Below the pieces are notes generated by a model. It was given only the letters and a program-made list of their open reading frames with translations. It was not told where the DNA came from and searched no databases. A stretch of DNA of 64,000 nucleotides from JANJTB01 sp032027125 (GTDB lineage Bacteria > Bacteroidota > Ignavibacteria > Kapaibacteriales > UBA2268): positions 2,482,568 through 2,546,567 of the forward strand of contig JAVSMQ010000001.1 of assembly GCA_032027125.1 (NCBI GenBank), given 5' to 3'. How positions within the stretch are numbered: position 1 is the stretch's first letter; every line of letters starts with the position of its first letter. Positions 6,486-13,976 of this stretch are shown here, piece after piece. The position numbers were made by a program, and so were the translations under genes.

Positions 6486-8657
6486 CTACATCTTCACAAA
6501 CTTCTCTACTCTATCACCGATTTTTAAATAATAAACTCCGGCTGGCAGTCCTGAAACATCAATCCTTTGAGATGACAGGTCAAGCCCTGTCTCTACATTT
6601 AACACCTCTATTCCGAGCATATTAAAGATTTGCACTTCGGAAGAAATGAGGCTTGATTCATTGTTCTGTGATATTTCTATATAATCCGAAGCGGGATTGG
6701 GTGAAATTAACATAGTATTTTTAGTAAATTCATTTTCCCCGACTGATACAGGTGTTCTGATAGAATTGAAAATATAAGTATCCGGACAGTAAAAAGTCAT
6801 ATATTTTGTGCCGTCATTACTTACAATTGGATAACCTTCGCCGGGTAAGTTGCTTGAACTCAGTTCAATTAAATCATAAGCATAAAACACATTTTGTTTA
6901 TCCATCGGATTGTTAATATAAGATACCCAGATTATCTCATGATTACCTAAGAAACCAAAACCCAGACTCTCTGTATATTGATAAATGTTTGGAATCTTGT
7001 AACTGAATTTTATTTTTTGAAGTTTAGTATCATAAACCAACAGACTGTCTCTTCCGATTGATAAAAGCAAGTATCTTTTGTCGGAAGAGAATCCATGTAT
7101 TTTGGAGCCCGAAGGAATATTATTAAGGTCTTCAATAGTAAAATTACCGGTAAATGCATCATAAACATATAACTTATAATCTGCTGTAAGGAAAATTTTG
7201 CCGTCATCATTACAACCTAAAAATATCAATACACCACCCTGAATTTGAAAGTCTATTGTAAAATTTAAATTGAAATTTTCATAATCATATACATCAACTT
7301 TATTAAATGAATTTATTATTAATTTATCTGTAGTTTTAGAAATATGATAGACCTGTTGTAAATAACTTTGGTTTATTGTAAGAGTTCTCTCAATTTTATC
7401 AGTTGCAAGATTGTAAAATTGAACCTTATTTGAATCCCGAATAAAGAGATATTTTGAATCATTGCTGAATGAAACCGGTACTTTTTTATAATTAATGTAT
7501 TTAATAAAATCACCGTTACCATTCACTAATACAGTCATTCCATTTTCACCATTAGAAACGGCAATCAGATCGTTAGTTTTATTAATTGCAGCAATTCTGG
7601 GATTTTCTATATAACCATTAGATAAAGATGCTTTTCTAAAGTTGTTTTGCAAGTCATAGACAAAATACACCGGTTCAAGCATAGGTATCTCTCCGACTCT
7701 ATTGCAGTAAAATACGAAATTTTCAGAACCAAGCCCTCTTGAATAGTCCGAAGTTATATACAGCATCCGAATACTATCAATAAATTTGCCGGGAATATTT
7801 GTAAAGCTGATAACAGTATCTGCATTGTAATCATAAATATACTGCACTGAATACTCGTCTCTGCAAATCATAAAATTCATATTTGCAGAAAATTCATAAT
7901 AGTAGATTTCAAAAGGAATTGTATGATTAAAAATTTCATTACCGGTTTGTGAGTTTAATACAATAATTTTATCAGAAATTACTAAAGAAATATTATCACC
8001 ATTATTTCGGAACTTAACTTTTACAGCATCATTTACAAACGGAATAATTCTGTCAATTTTTTTATTTGGAATTGACCAAACCTCCAGCGAATCATTAATA
8101 CTCAAAGCGAATTCATCTTTTTCACTGTTAAGATAAGCACCTGAGTATATTACAGGATTGGCATTGATGATTAATTCATCGGCTTTTGTACCACTTAAAA
8201 CATCATATTTAATAAACCTTAATTCCTCTTTATTCAATGAATAAATCTGGCTGCCATCTTTTGAAAATTCCAATTTTAAATTTGGATTGCTGAAGTCTAA
8301 CGTTGTAGAAATTTCTGAGATTTTTTGCATATTTTGATAATTATAAATATGAATCACTCCACTCCCACAATAAGCAACATATTTTTTATCGCTGTTTATT
8401 ATGGTTAATTTCAAATCGAAATTATAATCTAAATTCATCTCAGTGTTTGTGCATTTACCTGTAACCAAATCAATGGTTGAAGAATAAAAATGATTTACAT
8501 TTCCTCCATAAATATCACTTATCATTACAATATCTTTATCATTATAAGGATTAGCTAATAAGTATGAATTGAGAAGTTTGGTATTACTCCAACCAAATAA
8601 ATTGTAACTGAATACAAAAAATGCAAAAATTAAAATTAAAGTAAATAATGTTTTCAT
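6486..8657 (-). CDS. Secreted beta-propeller-like protein with T9SS sorting domain
   Basis: The protein has 723 residues. The start at 8657 is chosen because AGAGG precedes it and the first 22 residues (MKTLFTLILIFAFFVFS...) form a signal peptide. Most of the chain shows WD40/YVTN-like repeats with blocks such as FSKDGSQIYSLN, FSNDSKYLFIRD, FSSDKRYLLLS and VYDYENF, predicting one or two propellers. The last 80 residues are a type A sorting domain: LISPNPASDYIEIS, VQIFNMLGIEV, LPAGVYYLKIGDRVEKFVKM. It should be exported by Sec and then by the type IX system to the surface. Its ligand is unknown. An orphan copy of its tail lies downstream at 5698. Confidence 0.8.
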   Translation of the reverse strand: MKTLFTLILIFAFFVFSYNLFGWSNTKLLNSYLLANPYNDKDIVMISDIYGGNVNHFYSSTIDLVTGKCTNTEMNLDYNFDLKLTIINSDKKYVAYCGSGVIHIYNYQNMQKISEISTTLDFSNPNLKLEFSKDGSQIYSLNKEELRFIKYDVLSGTKADELIINANPVIYSGAYLNSEKDEFALSINDSLEVWSIPNKKIDRIIPFVNDAVKVKFRNNGDNISLVISDKIIVLNSQTGNEIFNHTIPFEIYYYEFSANMNFMICRDEYSVQYIYDYNADTVISFTNIPGKFIDSIRMLYITSDYSRGLGSENFVFYCNRVGEIPMLEPVYFVYDLQNNFRKASLSNGYIENPRIAAINKTNDLIAVSNGENGMTVLVNGNGDFIKYINYKKVPVSFSNDSKYLFIRDSNKVQFYNLATDKIERTLTINQSYLQQVYHISKTTDKLIINSFNKVDVYDYENFNLNFTIDFQIQGGVLIFLGCNDDGKIFLTADYKLYVYDAFTGNFTIEDLNNIPSGSKIHGFSSDKRYLLLSIGRDSLLVYDTKLQKIKFSYKIPNIYQYTESLGFGFLGNHEIIWVSYINNPMDKQNVFYAYDLIELSSSNLPGEGYPIVSNDGTKYMTFYCPDTYIFNSIRTPVSVGENEFTKNTMLISPNPASDYIEISQNNESSLISSEVQIFNMLGIEVLNVETGLDLSSQRIDVSGLPAGVYYLKIGDRVEKFVKM

Positions 8658-8697
8658 AAAAACCTCTAAAAAAATTGTTTTACAATTTGATTTTATA

Positions 8698-8841
8698 TTA
8701 TAACACATCAAGTGCAATTTTTGTTACAAAGGAATTGATTTCTTTTTTTTCATCTGTCATTTCAAACTTCTCAGCCTTATCCTGAAATTTATCAATCGTC
8801 GCAAAGTTGTTAGACAAATTATAACTATCAATATTTTTCAT
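8698..8841 (-). CDS. Small hypothetical protein
   Basis: A 47-residue frame (MKNIDSYNLSNNFATIDKFQ...) sits between the propeller gene and the UmuD-like gene. It is charged, predicted helical (KFQDKAEKFEMTDEKKEI) and lacks hydrophobic segments. No ribosome site is evident, only an A/T-rich stretch. It ends 40 bases before the propeller gene and could be cotranscribed. It may be a chance frame; no family is recognised. Confidence 0.25.
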   Translation of the reverse strand: MKNIDSYNLSNNFATIDKFQDKAEKFEMTDEKKEINSFVTKIALDVL

Positions 8842-8937
8842 AAAATATAATTTTATAATGAAAATTTTGCAAATTCGATACAATTTATTATATTGCATTT
8901 GCTTTTGGGGGACTTTGAGATTTTTTGGAGCATAAAG

Positions 8938-9366
8938 ATGGAAATTATTGAAATAATCGGTTTTAAACCGAACGAAGAGATTAAAAACAAAATGTCATTG
9001 TACGAGATGTCGGTAGCAGCAGGTTACCCTATTCCCGTAGAATCAGGCGTTGAAAGGGAGGTTGACCTCAACGACTTTTTGGTTGAGCATCCCGCTTCTA
9101 CTTTTTTCGCAAGGGTTCAGGGGCTTGACATGATTCATGCAGGCATTCGTGACGGCGACATTCTTGTTGTTGATTCTTCAGCAGAGCCGACAGACGGCAA
9201 AATCGTACTTGCCACTCTTAACAGCGGACTCACAATCAAAATATACAGAATATTTGACGGTGAAGCGTTTCTTGAATCCCAGAAACAACAGTTTTTACCA
9301 TTGTCTATTGGTGAAATTGAGTTTAAAATAATCGGAACGGTTACAAAGATTATTCATTCATTATAA
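8938..9366 (+). CDS. UmuD-like S24 protein with Asp in place of the catalytic Ser
   Basis: This 142-residue protein aligns along its length with UmuD: AAGYPIPVE (a cleavage-type Ala28-Gly29), VDLNDFLVEHPASTFFARV, AGIRDGDILVVDSS, and a closing IGTVTKIIHSL. The S24 nucleophile normally lies in a G-[DE]-S-M motif; here the motif is GLDM, so residue 64 is Asp. The general-base Lys (K101 in LTIKIY) is kept. The protein should fold and dimerise but not cleave itself. GGAG 7 bases before the ATG fixes the start. A second UmuD-like gene with an intact Ser follows. No umuC polymerase gene is in the window. A sequencing error is possible but two codon changes separate the motif from GESM. Confidence 0.8.
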   Translation: MEIIEIIGFKPNEEIKNKMSLYEMSVAAGYPIPVESGVEREVDLNDFLVEHPASTFFARVQGLDMIHAGIRDGDILVVDSSAEPTDGKIVLATLNSGLTIKIYRIFDGEAFLESQKQQFLPLSIGEIEFKIIGTVTKIIHSL

Positions 9367-9449
9367 CAGTTCATGAGTTGAATCATGGCTGGATGAATTG
9401 TAATAATTTGTTTAATTGTGGTTATCGAATTATTTTATACAGTTGTGGA

Positions 9450-9517
9450 GGTTTTAACCATACCCATACAATGGGATAGGAGTAAAACTGATTAAAACCA
9501 TCACATTACAGATGGTT
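9450..9517 (+). promoter_or_regulatory. Structured spacer between the two UmuD-like genes
   Basis: Several dyads crowd this stretch: GGTTTTAA (9450-9457) with TTAAAACC (9492-9499), CCCAT/ATGGG (9463-9475), and AACCATC/GATGGTT (9496-9517). They could be operators or a folded leader RNA for the downstream gene, whose ATG is at 9582. No known riboswitch is recognised. The rest of the 215-base gap is A/T-rich. Confidence 0.4.
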
Positions 9518-9581
9518 GCAGCAGTTTCTGATTATTATATTTGTATTTTTTGATTTTTTTTGAGAGGATGGAAAGAAAATT

Positions 9582-9992
9582 ATGAAGGTTCGCAAATTAG
9601 TAGAACTAAAATCTGCATTCAGCTTTGAAGCACCGATACTTGCAGCATCGGGCAAAAGTAACAATTTAACATCATCTCAAATGTTCGACCTTAATTCCGT
9701 GCTTGCGCCTCGTCCCGGTGATGTTTATCTGGTAAGGGTAACCGGCGAAAGTATGATAAACGAAGGCATACTCGACGGTGATATTTTGGTAGTCAATAAA
9801 TCAGAAAAGCCAAGAAACGGAAAAGTTGTGATTGCTGCACTTAACGGCGAGATGGCTGTCAAAACCTATAGGACTATCGAAGGTAAAGTTTATCTTTATT
9901 CAGCCAATGACAAGTTTCTGCCTATTGAGATTAAACCTTTCTGGCAATTTGATATACAGGGTGTTGTGAAACATGTTATTCACAGTGTCTGA
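9582..9992 (+). CDS. UmuD-like S24 peptidase with intact Ser-Lys dyad
   Basis: This 136-residue protein has the S24 serine motif VTGESMINEGI (Ser57), DGDILVVNKSE, and the catalytic Lys94 in EMAVKTYR, so the dyad is complete. It ends IQGVVKHVIHSV as UmuD does. The first 35 residues differ from UmuD, and there is no Ala-Gly or Cys-Gly site; the nearest is AASGKS (21-26). It may thus be an active peptidase whose natural substrate is another protein. The neighbouring Ser-less paralogue, which keeps an AAG site, is an obvious candidate partner. UmuD proteins act in SOS mutagenesis with UmuC, which is not seen here. Confidence 0.8.
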   Translation: MKVRKLVELKSAFSFEAPILAASGKSNNLTSSQMFDLNSVLAPRPGDVYLVRVTGESMINEGILDGDILVVNKSEKPRNGKVVIAALNGEMAVKTYRTIEGKVYLYSANDKFLPIEIKPFWQFDIQGVVKHVIHSV

Positions 9993-10041
9993 AATCGTTT
10001 TAAAATCATTTATTTTGTATTCATCTGTAAATTAATACTTT

Positions 10042-10079
10042 AGCTCCCATAATCATACAATTATTCGGGAGCTTTTTTT
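10042..10079 (+). terminator. Rho-independent terminator abutting the next start codon
   Basis: AGCTCCC (10042-10048) pairs with GGGAGCT (10067-10073) around an 18-base A/T-rich loop and is followed by seven T. It ends the UmuD-like transcript. The 3' arm GGGAG also lies 8 bases before the ATG at 10080, the position of a ribosome site, so the hairpin could hide that site. Confidence 0.75.
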
Positions 10080-10400
10080 ATGGCAAATTCAAATTTAAAA
10101 CCTCAGGCAAGAAGACTGTTTAAAATTATTTCAGGATTTATTGAAATTTATAATGAGAAATTATCCACGACATTATCAAAAGATGATTTAAGCATAGAAG
10201 AGCTGAATAAGGTAACGGCTGCAGTATGTAAGAATTTACCCGATTTGTTCAAGCTGCATGAAAATCTGGGAATGATAATAAACAAAAAAGAAGTTATTTC
10301 ACAAAATTTCAATTTGACTGATTTAATTCAAAATGATGCACAGGCAGCACAACTGATTGATAAATTACTCGAAAGAATTTCTGCGAATACTGAGATTTAG
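10080..10400 (+). CDS. Hypothetical helical protein
   Basis: This 106-residue protein is not recognised. It is predicted to be almost all helix (LFKIISGFIEIYNEKL, IEELNKVTAAVCKNLPDLFKLHENLG) with no membrane segment. The size and helical make-up recall phage small terminase subunits or DNA-binding adaptors, but no motif proves this. Its ATG sits directly after the T-run of a terminator hairpin whose 3' arm supplies the only ribosome site. Either it is expressed from a promoter inside the preceding gene by read-through, or it is regulated by the hairpin. Confidence 0.45.
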   Translation: MANSNLKPQARRLFKIISGFIEIYNEKLSTTLSKDDLSIEELNKVTAAVCKNLPDLFKLHENLGMIINKKEVISQNFNLTDLIQNDAQAAQLIDKLLERISANTEI

Positions 10401-10434
10401 CACGGATTATTCAATAACGTCAGAATTAAGCAGA

Positions 10435-10571
10435 ACAGATACGTTCAAAATATCTCCTGTTGGTTAATGTAAATAAAAACAATACTGAATGGAGCGTCTT
10501 TCTGAGCGAAGCGATATATCCAGGCTGTTAATTAATGAAATCATGGACTCTTCGCTCCGCTTCAGAGAGAC
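10435..10571. repeat. MITE-like palindromic repeat, copy 2
   Basis: The core at 10495-10571 reads CTTTCTGAGCGAAGCGATAT...CCAGGCTGTTAATTAATG and returns as ATGGACTCTTCGCTCCGCTTC. The outer motif CAGATACGTTCAAAAT starts at 10436. The remaining part of the gap (10572-10860) is A/T-rich with no gene or structure recognised apart from the tRNA that follows; a promoter for the tRNA should lie there. Confidence 0.7.
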
Positions 10572-10860
10572 AATTCCCGAAGATAGAGCTAAATAAATTG
10601 AGTGTATCTTTCATTTTGGAACTTAGCGGGAGTCTTCATTTCCCTGCGAAATTACAATTGTTGGATTGTCAGCAGCCTTTAGCCATTCAGATTCCAATAA
10701 TAAATATCAACAATTTACCATAATCACAAACGTATACATATTAATCGGTTAAATCATTTAAAAAATAAATTCTGTTTTTAAATCGGGCTGTTTTTCAAAT
10801 ACTTTTTTGTAGTATGGAAAAAAAATGTTATTTTTGAAATCCTGAAATTTCCGATAATTC

Positions 10861-10932
10861 TGGGACGTCGCCAAGTGGTAAGGCAGCGGGTTTTGGGTCC
10901 GCCATCCGCAGGTTCGAATCCTGCCGTCCCAG
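10861..10932 (+). tRNA. tRNA-Gln (anticodon UUG)
   Basis: The acceptor arms TGGGACG and CGTCCCA pair perfectly, the D arm is GCC...GGC, and the anticodon stem GCGGG/TCCGC encloses the loop TTTTGGG with anticodon TTG at its centre. The T arm is GCAGG-TTCGAAT-CCTGC. The discriminator base is G and CCA is not encoded. It lies 33 bases before prs. Confidence 0.95.
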
Positions 10933-10965
10933 CTTTTTTATAAAAAGTATAGAAATTAACAGCAA

Positions 10966-11904
10966 ATGCATGACTTCAAGGTAGCATCAGGCAGGTCAAA
11001 CGTAGAACTGGCGAAAAAAGTAGCCAGCCATCTGGGTATTGAATTGACGGGCACAAATATCCGAAACTTTAGCGATGGAGAAATCTGGGCTAAGTTTGAG
11101 GATAATGTACGCGGAGTTGATTTGTTTTTAATTCAGTCAACTTTTGCCCCCTCCGACAATCTAATGGAACTTCTTATATTGATTGATGCAGCTAAACGTG
11201 CATCAGCAAAACGCGTGACTGCCGTCATTCCATATTACGGATATGCTCGTCAGGACAGGAAGGATCAGCCGAGGGTTTCGGTTACGGCTAAATTGATTGC
11301 AAACCTGATTACCCGTGCAGGAGCCGACCGCGTTATAGCTGTTGACCTTCATTCTTCACAGATTCAGGGATTCTTTGACCTTCCTTTAGATCACCTCTAC
11401 GCATCACCAGTACTACTACGGGCTGTAAAGAAGCTGGGACTTGATAAACTGGCTGTCGCTTCTCCTGATGTGGGCGGCGTCAAAACAGCAAGGTCTTATG
11501 CCCGGAGAATAAACGGTGATTTGGTTTTGGTTGATAAAAGACGCCCCGAGCATAATGTTGCTGAGATTATGAACATTATCGGCGAAGTAAACGGCAAAAA
11601 TGTCCTGATTGTTGATGACATGATTGATACGGCTACAACTTTTGTAAAATGTGCTGAAGCACTTAAAGAAAAAGGTGCTTTGGAGATAATCGGCGTTGCT
11701 GTTCATCCTGTGTTCTCAGGTACTGCTCTTGAAAAAATCGAAAAATGCGATGCAGTACAAAAAGTGTTTGTTACCGATACTATTCCGCAAAAAAGAGTAT
11801 CTGATAAAATTGAGGTTGTCAGTGTCGGAGAATTATTAGCCGAAGCAATTATCCGAACTCATGATAATCGCTCGATTAGTTCATTATTTGAAATAGAAAG
11901 ATAA
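10966..11904 (+). CDS. prs: Ribose-phosphate pyrophosphokinase
   Basis: This 312-residue protein makes PRPP from ribose 5-phosphate and ATP for nucleotide, histidine and NAD synthesis. It has the usual length and the family landmarks: GRSNVELAKKVASHLGIEL at the N-terminus, FSDGEIWAKFEDNVRGVD, ARQDRKDQPRVSVTAKL (flexible ATP loop), VDLHSSQIQGFFD, and the PRPP loop VLIVDDMIDTATTF near residue 210. rplY follows 35 bases downstream, a common bacterial pairing, so they probably form one operon. The ribosome site before the ATG is weak. Confidence 0.97.
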   Translation: MHDFKVASGRSNVELAKKVASHLGIELTGTNIRNFSDGEIWAKFEDNVRGVDLFLIQSTFAPSDNLMELLILIDAAKRASAKRVTAVIPYYGYARQDRKDQPRVSVTAKLIANLITRAGADRVIAVDLHSSQIQGFFDLPLDHLYASPVLLRAVKKLGLDKLAVASPDVGGVKTARSYARRINGDLVLVDKRRPEHNVAEIMNIIGEVNGKNVLIVDDMIDTATTFVKCAEALKEKGALEIIGVAVHPVFSGTALEKIEKCDAVQKVFVTDTIPQKRVSDKIEVVSVGELLAEAIIRTHDNRSISSLFEIER

Positions 11905-11939
11905 AGAAAATTAACTGTTGATTTGAGGATTTAAAAGCT

Positions 11940-12521
11940 ATGAAAGAAGTAGCATTAGTTGCTGAAAAACGTGACATCGGAAAGAAAGAGACCAAGGCTG
12001 TTCGCAATAGTGGATATGTACCCGGTAATTATTATGCACATGGTGATGTGAATATCAACATCAAAGCAAAACCAATTTCTTTGAGACCTATCGTATATAC
12101 ATCGCTCACACGTGTGATTAATTTGCAGGTTGAAGGTGATACCGACAGACTTTGTTTTTTGAAAGAAGTAAAGTTTGACCCGGTTTCAGACCAAATTATG
12201 CATTTTGACCTGCAGGGTATCAAAAAAGACCAAAAGATTACTTTTGAGGTTCCTTTCAAATTGATAGGCCAGCCTACCGGTGTTCGTCAGGGTGGTAAAT
12301 TTATGCAGACACTGCATAAAATCAAGGTTACGTGCCTGCCAAAAGATATGGTCGAATCCATAGATGCTGACATCACACACCTCGAAATGGGTTCTATTCT
12401 TTATTTGAAAGAACTTAATACCGAGAATCTTGAAATTGATTTGATCGGCGATACTGTGATAGCAAGAGTTTCAAGACCTCGCGGCGGAGTAGCCGGCGAA
12501 GAAGAGACCAAAAAAAGCTAA
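11940..12521 (+). CDS. rplY: 50S ribosomal protein L25 (general stress protein Ctc type)
   Basis: This 193-residue protein has an N-terminal 5S-rRNA-binding L25 domain (residues 1-90; KRDIGKKETKAVRNSGYVPG, VKFDPVSDQIMHFDLQ) and the extra C-terminal TL5/Ctc domain (residues 95-185; VPFKLIGQPTGVRQGG, DITHLEMGSILYLKEL). The two-domain form is usual outside gamma-proteobacteria. GAGG lies 12 bases upstream. In many bacteria pth follows, but here a terminator does. Assignment is firm. Confidence 0.95.
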   Translation: MKEVALVAEKRDIGKKETKAVRNSGYVPGNYYAHGDVNINIKAKPISLRPIVYTSLTRVINLQVEGDTDRLCFLKEVKFDPVSDQIMHFDLQGIKKDQKITFEVPFKLIGQPTGVRQGGKFMQTLHKIKVTCLPKDMVESIDADITHLEMGSILYLKELNTENLEIDLIGDTVIARVSRPRGGVAGEEETKKS

Positions 12522-12549
12522 TCCTTAGAACTGTTTCATCTTTTTTTAG

Positions 12550-12592
12550 CAAGTGTAAATCTGTAAATTCAGATTTACACTTGTTGTGTTTA
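12550..12592 (+). terminator. Terminator after rplY
   Basis: A 14-bp perfect stem, CAAGTGTAAATCTG (12550-12563) with CAGATTTACACTTG (12570-12583), has a 6-base loop and is followed by TTGTGTTTAT. The trailing T-run is weak, so it may also act as a transcript-stabilising hairpin. Confidence 0.75.
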
Positions 12593-12772
12593 TAATTTCA
12601 ACTTATCGTAATTGCTAAAATGAAGCTTCTGAAAATAATATTTTTCTTTTATTCAAATATTGAAAAATTAATCAACTTCTTAAATCGAAAAAATGCCGCT
12701 GAACTAAGGGATGAATTGGGCACTCTGAAATGTAAACTTGATATAAAGGGTGAGTTTAGCAGATTTTTGGGA

Positions 12773-13156
12773 TTATTTCTTGTAAGGAACCAAAATATTA
12801 TCAAACATTTGAAAATGTTTATAATTCAAGGTTACTAATTTGCTTTTTGTTATAATTGAAGTTGCTGCAATTAAAGAATCTGCTAATCCAATATTGAAAC
12901 TCTTTCCAAATTCATTACGTATTAATCCGCCTTTTTCAGCAATTTCTTTATTGACCGGAATAAAATCAAAAGCTTTGATAAACTCATCAATTTTCCTTTT
13001 TTCCTGCTGATTGCGAATTCCTGAATATAATTCTGCTGTTGTAATTGCAGAAATAAGCATTTCTTCATTAACAGATTCCAAAAATTCAATAGAGTGCGGC
13101 TCGGAGCGAAGATAGTCAATAATAACATCTGTATCAATCAAATATTTTTCAGTCAT
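12773..13156 (-). CDS. vapC: VapC-like PIN-domain toxin
   Basis: This 127-residue PIN nuclease has acidic residues Asp8 in YLIDTDVIIDYL, Glu42 in TTAELYSGI and Asp93 in GLADSLIAATS, and the closing LVTLNYKHFQMF, where the fourth acidic/Asn position lies. Such toxins cleave specific RNAs, often tRNA or the rRNA sarcin-ricin loop. The start at 13156 is chosen so that it overlaps the antitoxin by 8 bases, typical of coupled vapBC; a longer frame has no support. The length is normal and nothing suggests it is broken. Confidence 0.9.
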   Translation of the reverse strand: MTEKYLIDTDVIIDYLRSEPHSIEFLESVNEEMLISAITTAELYSGIRNQQEKRKIDEFIKAFDFIPVNKEIAEKGGLIRNEFGKSFNIGLADSLIAATSIITKSKLVTLNYKHFQMFDNILVPYKK

Positions 13157-13388
13157 TAAACTCTCTTTCCCAGGATTTTCTGATTTTATTATAATCGGGT
13201 AAGTCAATTCTATCAGTCCACATTCCTTTAGCTTTCTTCAATAATTCCCTTATAGGTATTTCTTTCTCATAATTATAATTTAAAATTGCTAAATTAGCTA
13301 TTTCATTTTCATTTTTCCCAAGTTGAGAAGACAACAAAGTTAGTCTTTTTTGTGCAGATTTTGAAATTGAAATATGATTCTCAAACAT
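13149..13388 (-). CDS. vapB: VapB-like antitoxin
   Basis: This 79-residue protein lies upstream of and overlaps the PIN toxin gene. The N-terminal half (ISISKSAQKRLTLLSSQLG) suits a ribbon-helix-helix or similar DNA-binding fold, and the C-terminal half (IRELLKKAKGMWTDRIDLPD then IRKSWEREFND) looks like a flexible toxin-wrapping tail with the common WxxR-type ending. It should neutralise the toxin and repress the shared promoter, expected in the 220-base gap before 13612. Confidence 0.8.
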   Translation of the reverse strand: MFENHISISKSAQKRLTLLSSQLGKNENEIANLAILNYNYEKEIPIRELLKKAKGMWTDRIDLPDYNKIRKSWEREFND

Positions 13389-13611
13389 CTTTATTCCTAA
13401 AATTAATATACAAAAAGTACCATTAATAATAACGAAAAATATTCATATTTGTTTTTTAGTATCAACATCTTCCTATGGTTTTGTAAAATCAGGATGTGAA
13501 TGGGAAGTATTAATGTTGTAAATTTATCTTTGGCATGTATTAGTAAAAGAAAATAAAATAAATAGAAAATCATTTCGTAACATTAAGTTGTAAATAATTT
13601 AGTGAGGAGTT

Positions 13612-13830
13612 ATGCTGACAAGTTCTAAAATATCAAATATTCAATTTGAACTTTTGAAATTATATGCGAATAATATTTCGGAAGTAGATTTAATTGAGGT
13701 AAAAAAACTACTTGCATCTTATTTTGGGAAGAAATTGGATGCTGCCTTTGATAAGTTTTACGAAAGTAACCATTTGACACCTGAAAATTTACAAAATTGG
13801 GCAATGGAGCATAACAGGATTACAATCTGA
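13612..13830 (+). CDS. Antitoxin of a PIN-family toxin pair
   Basis: This 72-residue helical protein has LKLYANNISEVDLIEVKKLLASYF and closes with LTPENLQNWAMEHNR. It resembles small antitoxins that precede 'PIN family' putative toxins, with a conserved L..YF.........W...H.R arrangement. Its TGA overlaps the following ATG by one base, the normal coupling. The toxin reading frame that follows is only a fragment fused to an Rhs core, so this antitoxin is probably an orphan. GTGAGGAG lies a few bases before the ATG. Confidence 0.7.
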   Translation: MLTSSKISNIQFELLKLYANNISEVDLIEVKKLLASYFGKKLDAAFDKFYESNHLTPENLQNWAMEHNRITI

Positions 13831-13976
13831 TGCAGGTATTTACTGATACAAATGATATAATCTCAGCTATATGTAAGTACTCTCCGAATAGAAAAATATT
13901 TGATGCAAAATTAAACGGCAGTTTAGAAATTTGTATTTCAAACGATATATTTCACGAATATATTGAAATCCTTGAA
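13830..13976 (+). pseudogene. N-terminal fragment of PIN-family toxin
   Basis: About 49 codons encode MQVFTDTNDIISAI, FDAKLNGSLEICISNDI and FHEYIEILE, the first third of a PIN toxin with the first Asp (DTN) and the first Glu (HEY). The C-terminal acidic residues are missing because the frame passes directly into Rhs sequence at ITVKLPVYSLP. The fragment cannot be an active nuclease. The break is a recombination junction. Confidence 0.75.

Noticed and set aside
8938..9992. LexA repressor
   Set aside because: Both proteins lack the N-terminal winged-helix DNA-binding domain and are UmuD-sized.
10535..10723. Small plus-strand reading frame of 62 codons
   Set aside because: It starts inside a palindromic repeat copy and shows no coding features.
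12620..12838. Small plus-strand reading frame of 72 codons
   Set aside because: It overlaps the vapC gene on the other strand, has no ribosome site or family likeness, and follows a terminator.
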